Origin: CF-39 sp035651155
GTDB taxonomy: Bacteria > Chloroflexota > Limnocylindria > P2-11E
Reading direction: 5' to 3'
Length of the DNA stretch: 64,000 nucleotides
Assembly (NCBI GenBank): GCA_035651155.1
Contig: DASRGG010000016.1
Coordinates: 1-64,000 of the forward strand
Positions 31,632-40,025 of this stretch are shown here, piece after piece. The first letter of the stretch is position 1; the number at the start of each line of letters is the position of its first letter. A model generated the notes under the pieces. The model was not told the origin of the DNA, did no database searches, and worked only from the letters and a program-made list of their open reading frames with translations. The position numbers and the translations under genes were made by a program.

Positions 31632-32472
31632 GCCGGTGCGCACGCGTGCCGCCGCGAAGCTCAACCTCGCGCTCGCGGTGACCGGAAGGCGTGCGGACGG
31701 CTATCACGACCTGCGGAGCGTGTTCGCGCGCGTGGACCTCGCCGACGACGTGCGCGTCGCGCGCCATACGCGGCTGGAGGTGCGCGATACGGTGGACGTC
31801 GGACCCGGCGAGGACCTCGCCACGCGAGCGGTGCGCGCGCTCGCTCGTGCGGTGGGACGCGAGCCGCACGCGTTCGTGCGGATCCGCAAGCGCATCCCGC
31901 TCGCGGCCGGGCTCGGCGGCGGATCGAGCGACGCCGCCGCGGTGCTGCGCGCGCTCGCGGTGATCTGGAAGACCGGGGTCGACCTCGCGGCCGTCGGCGC
32001 GGAGATCGGATCGGACGTGCCGTTCTTCGCGCGCGACGTCGCGCTGGCGCTCGTCTCCGGTCGCGGCGAGAGCGTCGCTCCGCTGCCGGCGCCGCAAGAC
32101 CCGCTCCACGTCGTGATCGTGCGTCCGACGCTGCGCCTTTCGACCGCCGAGGTCTTCGCGGAGCTGCGCGACGACGACCGTCACGCGCTCGCGCACGTGG
32201 ACGCGCTCGCGTCCGCGTTCGCGCGCGGCCCGGTGACGCCCGAGCTCGTGCGCGTGCACGCGGAGAACGATCTGCTCGCGCCCGCGCAGCGCCGCTGCCC
32301 CGCGATCGCGTCGTGGCGCGCCGCGGCCGCGGCCCGAGGCGTCGCGCTCGCCCTGACCGGAAGCGGTCCCGCGCTCTTCGCGGTGGCCGACGACCGCGCC
32401 GATGCCCTGAGAATGGCCCGGATCCTCGCGCGAGCGGGCCTGCGAGCGCGTCCGCACCTGGCCGCGATCTAG
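31624..32472 (+). CDS. ispE: 4-diphosphocytidyl-2-C-methyl-D-erythritol kinase
   Basis: 282 residues. AAAKLNLALAVTGRRADGYH is the IspE start signature, PLAAGLGGGSSDAAAVLRAL the GHMP ATP-binding loop, SDVPFFARDVAL and the C-terminal ALTGSGPALFAVAD complete it. It phosphorylates CDP-ME in the non-mevalonate isoprenoid pathway, so this organism makes IPP by MEP; the polyprenyl synthase at 36679-37758 would use the product. ATG 31624 overlaps rsmA by 8 nt. Confidence 0.96.
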   Translation: MSKPVRTRAAAKLNLALAVTGRRADGYHDLRSVFARVDLADDVRVARHTRLEVRDTVDVGPGEDLATRAVRALARAVGREPHAFVRIRKRIPLAAGLGGGSSDAAAVLRALAVIWKTGVDLAAVGAEIGSDVPFFARDVALALVSGRGESVAPLPAPQDPLHVVIVRPTLRLSTAEVFAELRDDDRHALAHVDALASAFARGPVTPELVRVHAENDLLAPAQRRCPAIASWRAAAAARGVALALTGSGPALFAVADDRADALRMARILARAGLRARPHLAAI

Positions 32473-32517
32473 TCAAGCAGGCCGGGCGACCGAGGCCTAA
32501 CCCCCTACGTTCTCTTC

Positions 32518-32880
32518 ATGGAAGAGAAGCGCGGCGACATGACGGTCCGGCAGGCCGGCCAGAAAGGCGGGACGTCGACCGCGGGAAAGCACGGTGCCGC
32601 CTTTTACCGCGAGATCGGTAGGCGCGGGGGCCAGGCCCGCAAGGGGCAGCTCGGTCCCGAGGGGTACGCGAAGCTCGGGCGCAAGGGCGGCGAAGCGCGG
32701 AAGACCCAGCTGGGGTCGAAGGGCTACGCCGAGCTCGGACGTCGCGGTGGTGAGGCGCGCAAGACGCAGCTCGGCAGCGAAGGCTACGCACGGCTCGGCC
32801 GCAAGGGCGGGCGTCGCGTCGCAGAGCTCATCAGACGCGGGAAGCAGCCGCGGAACGGCGAACAGCGGGCGAAACCCTAG
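32518..32880 (+). CDS. KGG-repeat (GsiB/stress-protein-like) basic protein
   Basis: 120 residues, highly basic and Gly-rich. After VRQAGQKGGTSTAGKHGAAF it has four 20-residue repeats (29-48, 49-68, 69-88, 89-108) of the form GYAKLGRKGGEARKTQLGSK. This is the KGG motif of general-stress/desiccation proteins such as GsiB, thought to be hydrophilic and disordered. The repeats are also visible as 60-bp units at 32662-32841. It lies alone between ispE and tRNA-Gln. Binding to nucleic acid is a possibility given the charge, but unproven. Confidence 0.85.
   Translation: MEEKRGDMTVRQAGQKGGTSTAGKHGAAFYREIGRRGGQARKGQLGPEGYAKLGRKGGEARKTQLGSKGYAELGRRGGEARKTQLGSEGYARLGRKGGRRVAELIRRGKQPRNGEQRAKP
32662..32841 (+). 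repeat. 60-bp tandem repeats coding KGG units
   Basis: Three consecutive 60-bp units (32662-32721, 32722-32781, 32782-32841), preceded by a more diverged one at 32602-32661, each coding a 20-residue KGG unit. The units differ mostly at third codon positions, so they are older than a recent slippage event and kept under selection. Confidence 0.8.
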
Positions 32881-32897
32881 ACTTTGGCCATGTCCTC

Positions 32898-32968
32898 TGG
32901 GGCGTGGCCAAGTGGTAAGGCAGGGGACTTTGGATCCCCGATCCCAGGTTCGAATCCTGGCGCCCCAA
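32898..32968 (+). tRNA. tRNA-Gln (anticodon UUG)
   Basis: 71-nt cloverleaf. Acceptor TGGGGCG pairs with CGCCCCA; the D arm is GCC-AAGTGGTAA-GGC; the anticodon stem GGGGA/TCCCC encloses the loop CTTTGGA with anticodon TTG; the T arm is CCAGG-TTCGAAT-CCTGG. U1-A72 and the short D arm are typical for tRNA-Gln. CCA is not encoded. It lies between the KGG-repeat gene and glmU. Confidence 0.96.
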
Positions 32969-33005
32969 CACGCCACGACCAACCGCGCCCCGTAGACGCG
33001 CCCTC

Positions 33006-34373
33006 TTGAGCGATTCGCCGCTGGCCATCGTGCTCGCGGCGGGTTTGGGCACGCGGATGCGATCCCAGACCCCCAAAGTGCTCCACGCCGCCGCAGGCCG
33101 ACCCCTGCTCGCTCACGTGCTCGGCACGCTCGACGATCTGGGGGCCCGACCCGTCGTCGTGCTCTCGCGCGAGAGCGCTCCCGCGCGCTCGCTCCTCTCC
33201 GACGGCGCGACCGTCGCGATGCAGGACCCGCCACGCGGCACCGGCGACGCCGTCCGCGTCGCCCTCGACGCCGTCGGCGATACGTCCGGCGAGGCCCTCG
33301 TCGTGTACGGGGACACGCCGCTCGTCACCGCCGGCACGCTCCGCGCGCTCGTGGCGGCGCGCAGGGTGCGCGGCGCCGCGCTCGCGCTCCTCTCGGGCGC
33401 GATGGGCACCGAGAACGCGTACGGGCGGGTGGTGCGCGACGCGAACGGGGACGTCGCGCGCGTCGTGGAGGCGCGTCTCGCGACGGACGCGGAGCGCGCG
33501 CTGCCCGAATCGAACCTCGGCGCGTATGCCTTCGATCTCGCGTGGCTGCGCGGCGCGATCGCGCGCCTGCGGCCGAACGAGACCGGCGAGATCTTCCTCA
33601 CCGACCTCGTCGCCGTCGCGGTTTCGGAGGGCAAGCACGTCGCGGTGCACCGCACGAGCGATCCCGACGAGGGGCGTGGCGTGAACACGCGCCTCGAGCT
33701 CGCCGCGGTCGAGGACGTCCTGCGGCGCCGCATCCGCGAGCGCCACATGCTCGCGGGCGTCACCTTCCACGACCCGGGCTCGTCCCTGGTGGACGCGGAC
33801 GTCGAGATCGCGCCCGACGCCGTGATCGAGCGCGGCACGATCCTCGAAGGAAGGACGCGCATCGGCGCCGGATCGCGCGTCGGTCCGTACTCCGTCCTGC
33901 GCGATACGACGGTGGGGGAGCGCTGTCGCGTGGAGGCCTCGGTGCTCGAGGGCGCGACGCTCGAGGACGACGTGCGCATCGGCCCGTTCTCGCATCTGCG
34001 GCCCGGCGCGTACCTCGAGCGCGGCGTCGAGATGGGGAACTTCGGCGAGGTCAAGAACGCGCGCCTGGGATCCGGCACGAAGATGCATCACTTCTCGTAC
34101 GTCGGCGACGCGAGCGTGGGCAAGCGCGTGAACATCGGTGCCGGGACGATCACGATGAACTACACGGCGGCGCGCACGAAGGAGCGTACCGAGATCGGCG
34201 ACGACGCGTTCATCGGCTCCGACTCGCTGCTGCGCGCGCCGATCCGCATCGGCGATCGCGCGATCACGGGTGGTGGATCGGTGGTCACGAAGGACGTGCC
34301 GGACGACACCGTCGCGGTGGGTGTGCCGGCGCGCGCGATCAAGAAGGTCCAGCCCGCGAAGCCGAAGTCCTGA
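33006..34373 (+). CDS. glmU: Bifunctional GlmU: GlcNAc-1-P uridyltransferase / glucosamine-1-P acetyltransferase
   Basis: 455 residues, TTG start. The N-terminal pyrophosphorylase has IVLAAGLGTRMRSQTPKVLH, YGDTPLVT and ENAYGRVVRD. The C-terminal left-handed beta-helix has hexapeptide repeats (ILEGRTRIGAGSRVGPYSVL; FGEVKNARLGSGTKMHHFSY; GDASVGKRVNIGAGTITMNY). It completes UDP-GlcNAc synthesis begun by GlmS and GlmM. No ribosome-binding site is obvious before the TTG. Confidence 0.96.
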   Translation: MSDSPLAIVLAAGLGTRMRSQTPKVLHAAAGRPLLAHVLGTLDDLGARPVVVLSRESAPARSLLSDGATVAMQDPPRGTGDAVRVALDAVGDTSGEALVVYGDTPLVTAGTLRALVAARRVRGAALALLSGAMGTENAYGRVVRDANGDVARVVEARLATDAERALPESNLGAYAFDLAWLRGAIARLRPNETGEIFLTDLVAVAVSEGKHVAVHRTSDPDEGRGVNTRLELAAVEDVLRRRIRERHMLAGVTFHDPGSSLVDADVEIAPDAVIERGTILEGRTRIGAGSRVGPYSVLRDTTVGERCRVEASVLEGATLEDDVRIGPFSHLRPGAYLERGVEMGNFGEVKNARLGSGTKMHHFSYVGDASVGKRVNIGAGTITMNYTAARTKERTEIGDDAFIGSDSLLRAPIRIGDRAITGGGSVVTKDVPDDTVAVGVPARAIKKVQPAKPKS

Positions 34374-35689
34374 TGGACGGCACCGCGGTCACGCTGCTGC
34401 TCGTCGAGCTCGCGCTCGTCGTCGTGCTGGCGGTGCTGTCCGCGAGCGAGGCGGCGCTCCACGCCGTGCGCCGGCCCGAGATCATCGAGGAGCTGGCGCG
34501 TCGTGGCGGCCGCGGCCGCCGGGCGGGAACGATGGGGCGCCGCCGGTCGCACTACCTCGCGGCGATCCAGGTGAGCGAGTTCCTCATCGTCTTCGCCTAC
34601 GCCGGCATCGCGGCGGCCTTCATCGCGCCGCGGCTGTCGGCGCTCCTCGCGTTCTTCCTGGGCATCAGCGCGATCTTCAGCGACGTCGGCGCGGTGGTGG
34701 TGACGGTCGCGGTGCTGTCGCTCGCCGCGGTCCTCTTCGGCCTCTTCGTGCCGCGCGCGATCGCGGCCCGCCACGCGCAGGGCGTCCTAATCGTGCTGGT
34801 GTGGCCGCTCGAGATCGTCACCTGGCTCACGCGCCCGCTCGTCACCGTGCTCTTCTTCCTCACGCAGCTGATCGCGCGTCCGTTCGGCGCGAACCCGCAG
34901 GCGGGGACCCTCGTCACCGAAGAGGAGATCCGCGCGCTCGTCGAGACCGGCCAGGCGCAGGGCGTCCTCGAGCCGAAGGAGCGCGAGATGATCTCGTCGA
35001 TCTTCGAGCTCGGCGAGAAGCAGGTCCGCGAGGTGATGATCCCGCGCACCGACCTCGTCGCGCTGGACGTGCGTACGCCGATGCCTGAGGTGCTCGAGGA
35101 GATCACGCGCGTCGGTCACTCGCGGCTGCCGGTGTACGAAGGCTCCGCCGACGACATCGTCGGCGTGCTCTACGTGAAGGATCTCTTCCGGCGCATCGCG
35201 CGCGGCGAGCGCGACATCGACCTTCGGCGCCTGCTCCGGCCCGCGCACTTCATCCCCGAGACGAAGAAGGTCGACGACCTCCTCCGCGAGATGCAGCGGG
35301 ACAAGGTCCACCTGGCGATCGTCGTCGACGAGTACGGCGGCACGGCGGGTCTCGTGACGATCGAGGACATCGTCGAGGAGATCGTCGGTGAGATCCGCGA
35401 CGAGTACGACGTCGAGCAGGAGCTGGTGCTCCCGGTGTCGGAGAACGAGGCCGTGATGGACGCGCGCGTCCCGTTCGAAGACGTGCGCGAGACGTTCGAC
35501 CTCGACGTGGAGCCGTCCGAGGACTACGACACGCTCGGCGGCTTCATCACGAACCAGCTCGGCCGCTTCCCGCGCGCCGGCGAGCGGATCGAGGTATCCG
35601 GCGTGCGCTTCACGGTCGAGAGCGTCGAAGGCCGCCGGGTCCGGCGCGTGCGCGTGACCCGCCTGGTGCCCTCGGAGGAGCCGGCATGA
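34373..35689 (+). CDS. CNNM/CorC family transporter-like protein (CBS pair)
   Basis: 438 residues. A CNNM membrane domain with four helices in residues 1-170 (LLVELALVVVLAVLSASEAA; LAAIQVSEFLIVFAYAGIAA; AVLFGLFVPRAIAARHAQG; ITWLTRPLVTVLFFLTQ), then two CBS domains (VREVMIPRTDLVALDVRTPM; FIPETKKVDDLLREM) with IVVDEYGGTAGLVTIEDIVE, then a CorC_HlyC domain (DYDTLGGFITNQLGRFPRAG). Family members handle Mg/Co or other ions. ATG 34373 overlaps glmU by 1 nt and cdd overlaps its stop by 4 nt. Confidence 0.93.
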   Translation: MDGTAVTLLLVELALVVVLAVLSASEAALHAVRRPEIIEELARRGGRGRRAGTMGRRRSHYLAAIQVSEFLIVFAYAGIAAAFIAPRLSALLAFFLGISAIFSDVGAVVVTVAVLSLAAVLFGLFVPRAIAARHAQGVLIVLVWPLEIVTWLTRPLVTVLFFLTQLIARPFGANPQAGTLVTEEEIRALVETGQAQGVLEPKEREMISSIFELGEKQVREVMIPRTDLVALDVRTPMPEVLEEITRVGHSRLPVYEGSADDIVGVLYVKDLFRRIARGERDIDLRRLLRPAHFIPETKKVDDLLREMQRDKVHLAIVVDEYGGTAGLVTIEDIVEEIVGEIRDEYDVEQELVLPVSENEAVMDARVPFEDVRETFDLDVEPSEDYDTLGGFITNQLGRFPRAGERIEVSGVRFTVESVEGRRVRRVRVTRLVPSEEPA

Positions 35690-36090
35690 GCCTGGGCCCG
35701 GGCGACGAGGAGCTCGTGAAGGTCGCGTCGCTCGCGCGGCAGCGGGCCTACGCGCCGTATTCCAAGTACAAGATCGGCGCGGCGATCCGCACCGCCCGCA
35801 ACAAGGTCCATGCGGGCGCGAACATCGAGAACGCCTCCTACGGGCTCACCGTCTGCGCCGAGCGCACGGCGGTCTTCGCGGCGGTCAACGCCGGCGACAC
35901 GAAGCTCGACGCGATCGCGATCGTCATCGACGACGACCGCCTGCCGTCGCCCTGCGGCGCGTGCCGGCAGGTCCTCGCCGAGTTCGCGCCGGGGATGCGC
36001 GTGATCCTCGCCACGACCGGCGGCCTTCGCGAGGAGTCGACGCTCGCCGAGCTCCTGCCAGACCCCTTCCTGCCGGAAAGCCTTCGCTAG
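35686..36090 (+). CDS. cdd: Cytidine deaminase
   Basis: 134 residues, the homotetrameric short form. Zinc and catalysis: TVCAERTAVFAAVNAG (Cys57-Ala-Glu59) and SPCGACRQVLAEF (Cys90, Cys93). AYAPYSKYKIGAAI is the N-terminal signature. It deaminates cytidine and deoxycytidine in pyrimidine salvage. It is the last gene of a long plus-strand run; the next genes face it, separated by a GACGTGC-GGC-GCACGTC stem. Confidence 0.96.
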   Translation: MSLGPGDEELVKVASLARQRAYAPYSKYKIGAAIRTARNKVHAGANIENASYGLTVCAERTAVFAAVNAGDTKLDAIAIVIDDDRLPSPCGACRQVLAEFAPGMRVILATTGGLREESTLAELLPDPFLPESLR

Positions 36091-36096
36091 GGCGCG

Positions 36097-36113
36097 GACG
36101 TGCGGCGCACGTC
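36097..36113. terminator. Stem-loop between convergent genes (weak terminator candidate)
   Basis: Perfect 7-bp stem GACGTGC/GCACGTC with a GGC loop in the 49-nt gap between cdd and the convergent bPH2 gene. There is no T-run on either strand, so intrinsic termination would be weak; placement is the main argument. Confidence 0.3.
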
Positions 36114-36139
36114 GGCGTCTCGTGTGACCGCGTTCGAGG

Positions 36140-36667
36140 TCAGCTCTTCGTCTGGGCGTCGGTGAGCGCGCGATAGAAGGCCGTCGCCCGCGTCATGTCC
36201 AGCTCGTCGAGGCCGCCGCTGATGCGCTCCTGGGCGTGCTCGCCCGCGGACTCGAGGTGCAGCGTGCCGTAGTCGCGGATGAGCGAGAGCGGGAACGGCC
36301 GCGTGAGGCTCGCGTCCTGGATACGGTCGAGCAGGAGCGCCGCCTGATTGCGGTTGAGCACCCCCCAGGTGGCGATCACGCGACGGTCGGTGAGCACGAA
36401 CCACGTGCGGCTCCAGGGGATCCACTTGACGACGATCCACAGGAGCAGCAGGGCCGCGACCCCGAGACAGAGATAGGAGAGCCACTCGAGCTGAGGGCTG
36501 CGGACGCCGGTCCCGCCGCCCGCGCCGCTCCGGCCGTAGAGGTACAGGGACGCGACGACGAGCGCGATCTCGAGGAGCGCCAGCGGCTCCCAGAGGAAGA
36601 GCGGGCGCGTCGCGAGGATGACGCGCTCGTTCGGCTCGAGGATGACATCGCCGGGCGCCTTCGCCAT
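36140..36667 (-). CDS. bPH2 (YdbS-like) membrane-associated domain protein
   Basis: 175 residues. ILEPNERVILATRPLFLWEP is followed by two membrane helices (about 29-46 and 63-84) and then the bacterial PH (bPH2, PF03703-type) signature: WFVLTDRRVIATWGVLNRNQ, ALLLDRIQDASLTRPFPLSL, RDYGTLHLESAG. The molecular role of such proteins is poorly known; they are usually membrane-anchored. It starts 11 nt after the stop of the polyprenyl synthase, in the same direction, so both are probably co-transcribed. Confidence 0.88.
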   Translation of the reverse strand: MAKAPGDVILEPNERVILATRPLFLWEPLALLEIALVVASLYLYGRSGAGGGTGVRSPQLEWLSYLCLGVAALLLLWIVVKWIPWSRTWFVLTDRRVIATWGVLNRNQAALLLDRIQDASLTRPFPLSLIRDYGTLHLESAGEHAQERISGGLDELDMTRATAFYRALTDAQTKS

Positions 36668-36678
36668 CGCGGCGGATC

Positions 36679-37758
36679 TTAGGCCAGCGCGCTCCCCGCG
36701 GTGGTCGCCTCCGCCGCGCCCGTCGCCGAGCGCACCAGCCGCTCGAGCAGTGCCTGCGCCTCGCCCGCGACGATGCCGGGCACGCTTCGCAGCTCCCGCA
36801 GCGCGCGATCGCGGTGCTCGGCGATCTCCTTGTCGATGACTTCGCGCACCGCGAGATCGTCGAGGATCTGACGGATTCCTTCGACGTTCTCCACCGGGAG
36901 CGGCGCCGGCGGCGCGAAGAGCTCGTCGAGGCGCGCGCGCACCTTGGGCGAGGATCGCTCGAACGCGAGGGCGACCGGGAGTGACTTCTTCCGCTTCACG
37001 AGGTCGTTCATCTCGACCTTGCCGGTGCGCTCGGTCGTGCCCCAGATGCCCTGGACGTCGTCGTGCGCCTGGAAGGAATGGCCGAACTCCGCGCCGAAAC
37101 GCGTCAGCTGCTCGTGGACGCCGCGCTCGCCGGTGGCCAGGAGCCCGGCACCGCGCGCCGCCGCGCTGAAGAGCGCTCCGGTCTTCCTGGCGGCCATGGC
37201 GCGGTAGCGCTCCGCGGTCACGTCGGTGCGCGACTCGAAGCTGATATCCAGGAACTGCCCCTCGCACACGCGGACGCAGGTCTGGTCGAGCAGCGCCGCG
37301 AGGTCCAGCACCCGCTCGGCGGCGAAGCCCCGCTCGCGCAGGCGCTGCACCGCGAGCCGCGAGATGGCGTACATCCCGTCGCCCGCGTTGATCGCCTGCG
37401 GCACGCCCCACACCGACCAGACCGTCGGCCGGTGATGGCGGCGGGGATCCTGGTCCTCGATGTCGTCGTGGATGAGGGTGAAGTTGTGCAACAGCTCCAC
37501 CGCCGCCCCGAGGGGGGTCGCCCGGGCGCTGTCGCCGCCGAGCGCTTCGAAGACGAGGGCGCACAGCAGCGGCCGCAGGCGCTTGCCGCCACGCGCGTGC
37601 TCGGCGTCGAGCCCGAGGTGGTACAGCATCATCCCGTAGAAGGGTTGAAGAGCGGGCTCGCCCTGCGTGAGGAGCGAGCGGATCTCGTCGTCGATCGCGG
37701 CGACGCGTCGTTCGTAGCCGGTCGGACCCACCGCCCTCCGATGATATGCGGCTACCAT
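36679..37758 (-). CDS. Polyprenyl (geranylgeranyl-type) diphosphate synthase
   Basis: 359 residues. First Asp-rich motif LIHDDIEDQDPRRHHRPT (DDIED at 98-102) and second QAHDDVQGIWG (DDVQG at 233-237), with GGKRLRPLL and RKTGALFSAA. It is an all-alpha isoprenyl transferase adding IPP units from the MEP pathway; chain length cannot be told. ATG 37758 overlaps the 5' end of recO head to head. A GTG at 37731 with GGAGG 3 nt upstream avoids this overlap and may be the true start. Confidence 0.92.
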   Translation of the reverse strand: MVAAYHRRAVGPTGYERRVAAIDDEIRSLLTQGEPALQPFYGMMLYHLGLDAEHARGGKRLRPLLCALVFEALGGDSARATPLGAAVELLHNFTLIHDDIEDQDPRRHHRPTVWSVWGVPQAINAGDGMYAISRLAVQRLRERGFAAERVLDLAALLDQTCVRVCEGQFLDISFESRTDVTAERYRAMAARKTGALFSAAARGAGLLATGERGVHEQLTRFGAEFGHSFQAHDDVQGIWGTTERTGKVEMNDLVKRKKSLPVALAFERSSPKVRARLDELFAPPAPLPVENVEGIRQILDDLAVREVIDKEIAEHRDRALRELRSVPGIVAGEAQALLERLVRSATGAAEATTAGSALA

Positions 37759-37766
37759 TCCTCCTG

Positions 37767-38546
37767 ATGGCGTCGCGCACGTATCGTGCCGAGGCGATCG
37801 TCCTGCGGACGGTCGATCTCGGGGAAGCCGACCGCATCCTCGTGCTCTTCACCCGTCATTTCGGCAAGATCCATGTCGTCGCGAAGGGGATCCGACGCGC
37901 GACGAGCCGTATGGCCGGGCACGCGGAGCCGCTCACGCACGCCACCTACCAGCTCGCGCGCGGGCGCGAGCTCGACGTGCTCACGGGCGCGGAGGCGCGC
38001 GCGATCTACCCGACCCTGCGCGACGACCTCGGCAGCATCGCCGCGGGCTGGTACTGCGCCGAGCTCATCGACCGCTTCAGCGTCGAGCGCGCGCCGGCGG
38101 CGCCGCTCTTCGACCTCCTGGAGACCGCCCTTCGCCACCTCGACGCGGGCTTCGCGGCGCCCTTGGTGTGCCGCTGGTTCGACCTCCATCTCCTCGACCG
38201 CTCGGGCTTCCGCCCGGAGCTCGCGGTCTGCGTGTCGTGCCGCACCGCGCTCGAGGAGCGCGAGAACGCGTGGAACGCGGCGTCCGGCGGCGCGCTCTGC
38301 CCGTCGTGCGCGCATCGCGTCCCAGCCCTCGCGCTCTCGGTCCGCGCGCTGAAGTCCCTGCGGTACCTGCTCGTATCCGATTTCGCGAGCGCCGCGCGGC
38401 TCCGCGTCGACGGCGCCCTCGCGGGCGAGCTCGAGCGCCACATGCGCCTCTTCGTCCAGCACGTGATCGACCGCGACATCACCGCCGCGCGGCTCCTCGA
38501 CGAGATCCGCGCGCTCCCCGCCCGGCCGGCTCCCGTCGTCTCATGA
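37767..38546 (+). CDS. recO: DNA repair protein RecO
   Basis: 259 residues. The N-terminal OB fold YRAEAIVLRTVDLGEADRIL, LFTRHFGKIHVVAKGIRR and the C-terminal zinc site (Cys155, Cys158, Cys178, Cys181: CVSC and CPSC) mark RecO, which loads RecA with RecR. ATG 37767 (MASRTYRAEA) fits the family start; an ATG at 37746 would overlap the divergent prenyl synthase more. The stop overlaps glyS by 4 nt. Confidence 0.94.
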   Translation: MASRTYRAEAIVLRTVDLGEADRILVLFTRHFGKIHVVAKGIRRATSRMAGHAEPLTHATYQLARGRELDVLTGAEARAIYPTLRDDLGSIAAGWYCAELIDRFSVERAPAAPLFDLLETALRHLDAGFAAPLVCRWFDLHLLDRSGFRPELAVCVSCRTALEERENAWNAASGGALCPSCAHRVPALALSVRALKSLRYLLVSDFASAARLRVDGALAGELERHMRLFVQHVIDRDITAARLLDEIRALPARPAPVVS

Positions 38547-39919
38547 CCGTCGCCCGTCGGGAGATGTCGGAGCAGGTCGCCGACAAGCTCACCTCGCTCG
38601 CGAAGCGCCGCGGCTTCGTGTTCCCCTCGAGCGAGATCTACGGCGGCGCGGGCGCCACGTGGGACTACGGCCCGCTCGGCGTCGAGCTGAAGAACAACGT
38701 GAAGCGCGCGTGGTGGAAGGCGATGGTGCAGCTGCGCGACGACATCGTGGGACTGGACGGCGCGATCCTCATGCACCCGCGCGTCTGGGAGGCCTCCGGG
38801 CACGTCGAGAACTTCACCGATCCGCTGGTGGAGTGCGGCAGCTGCCGCAAGCGGTTCCGCCTCGACGAGCTGCCGAATGGGGACGAGCTCGCGAGCGAAT
38901 GGCGCACCGGCAAGGTGGACATGACCGAGGTGGCGTGCCCCAGCTGCGGCATGCGCAGGCTCGCGGAGCCGCGACGCTTCAACCTCATGTTCAAGACGTT
39001 CGTCGGCCCAGTCGAGGACTCCGCGTCGATCGCGTGGCTGCGCCCGGAGACGGCGCAGAGCATCTTCGTGGACTTCGAGAGCGTGCAGCAGTCGTCGCGC
39101 AAGAAGCTTCCGTTCGGGATCGCGCAGATCGGCAAGGCCTTCCGCAACGAGATCACGCCCGGCAACTTCATCTTCCGCTCGCGCGAGTTCGAGCAGATGG
39201 AGATGCAGTACTTCTGCCGTCCGGAGGACGCGCCGCGCCTCTTCGAAGAGTGGAAGCAGCGACGCATCGAATGGCACAAGGCCTACGGCACGCCGGCCGG
39301 CCTGCTGCGCTTCCGCGATCACTCACCGGAGGAGCGCGCGCACTACGCCGCCGCGGCCACGGACATCCAGTTCCGCTTCCCGTTCGGGTGGCAGGAGATG
39401 GAGGGCGTCCACAACCGCACCGACTACGACCTTCGCCGCCATTCGGAGTACTCGGGTAAGGACCTGCGCTACTTCGACGAGGCGGCGAACGAGAAGCTCA
39501 TCCCGTACGTCATCGAGACGTCGGTGGGCGCCGATCGCGCGACGTACGCGTTCCTCTGCGCCGCGTACGACGAGGAGCCGGACAAGGAGGGCGTGCGCGT
39601 GGTCCTGCGCCTCCACCGCGACCTCGCCCCCTACAAGGTCGCCGTCCTCCCGCTGTCCAAGAACGAGAAGCTCACGCCGCTGGCCCGCCAGGTCGCGGCA
39701 TCGCTGCGGCCGCACTTCATGCTGGCGTACGACGAGACCCAGGCGATCGGCCGCCGCTACCGCCGCCAGGACGAGATCGGCACGCCGCTTTGCGTCACCG
39801 TCGACTTCGAGTCGCTCGACGACAGGCAGGTGACGATCCGCGACCGCGACACCATGGCGCAGTCGCGCGTCGCCATCGCGGAGCTCGTGCCCGCCCTGCG
39901 GGAGCGTCTCGGCGCCTAG
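38543..39919 (+). CDS. glyS: Glycyl-tRNA synthetase, alpha2 (eukaryote/archaea-like) type
   Basis: 458 residues, class II synthetase of the single-chain homodimer type. Signatures: RRGFVFPSSEIYGGAGATWD, YGPLGVELKNNVKRAWWKAM, an insert with CGSCRKRF and CPSCGM zinc pairs, motif 2 QIGKAFRNEITPGNFIFRSR, EFEQMEMQYF, and motif 3 ETSVGADRATYAFLCAAY; the anticodon-binding domain starts at LAPYKVAVLPLSKNE. ATG 38543 overlaps recO; ATG 38564 (MSEQVADKL) is possible. Its type is common in Gram-positives, Chloroflexota and Deinococci. Confidence 0.96.
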   Translation: MTVARREMSEQVADKLTSLAKRRGFVFPSSEIYGGAGATWDYGPLGVELKNNVKRAWWKAMVQLRDDIVGLDGAILMHPRVWEASGHVENFTDPLVECGSCRKRFRLDELPNGDELASEWRTGKVDMTEVACPSCGMRRLAEPRRFNLMFKTFVGPVEDSASIAWLRPETAQSIFVDFESVQQSSRKKLPFGIAQIGKAFRNEITPGNFIFRSREFEQMEMQYFCRPEDAPRLFEEWKQRRIEWHKAYGTPAGLLRFRDHSPEERAHYAAAATDIQFRFPFGWQEMEGVHNRTDYDLRRHSEYSGKDLRYFDEAANEKLIPYVIETSVGADRATYAFLCAAYDEEPDKEGVRVVLRLHRDLAPYKVAVLPLSKNEKLTPLARQVAASLRPHFMLAYDETQAIGRRYRRQDEIGTPLCVTVDFESLDDRQVTIRDRDTMAQSRVAIAELVPALRERLGA

Positions 39920-40025
39920 CGCGCTCGCGCTCGCGGCCGTCGCGTACCTCGCCGCGCACGGCGCGCGCACGCCGCTCCTCGCGCTGCGCGGCCTCCTGCG
40001 CCCGCGCAACCTCGCGCTCGTCCTC

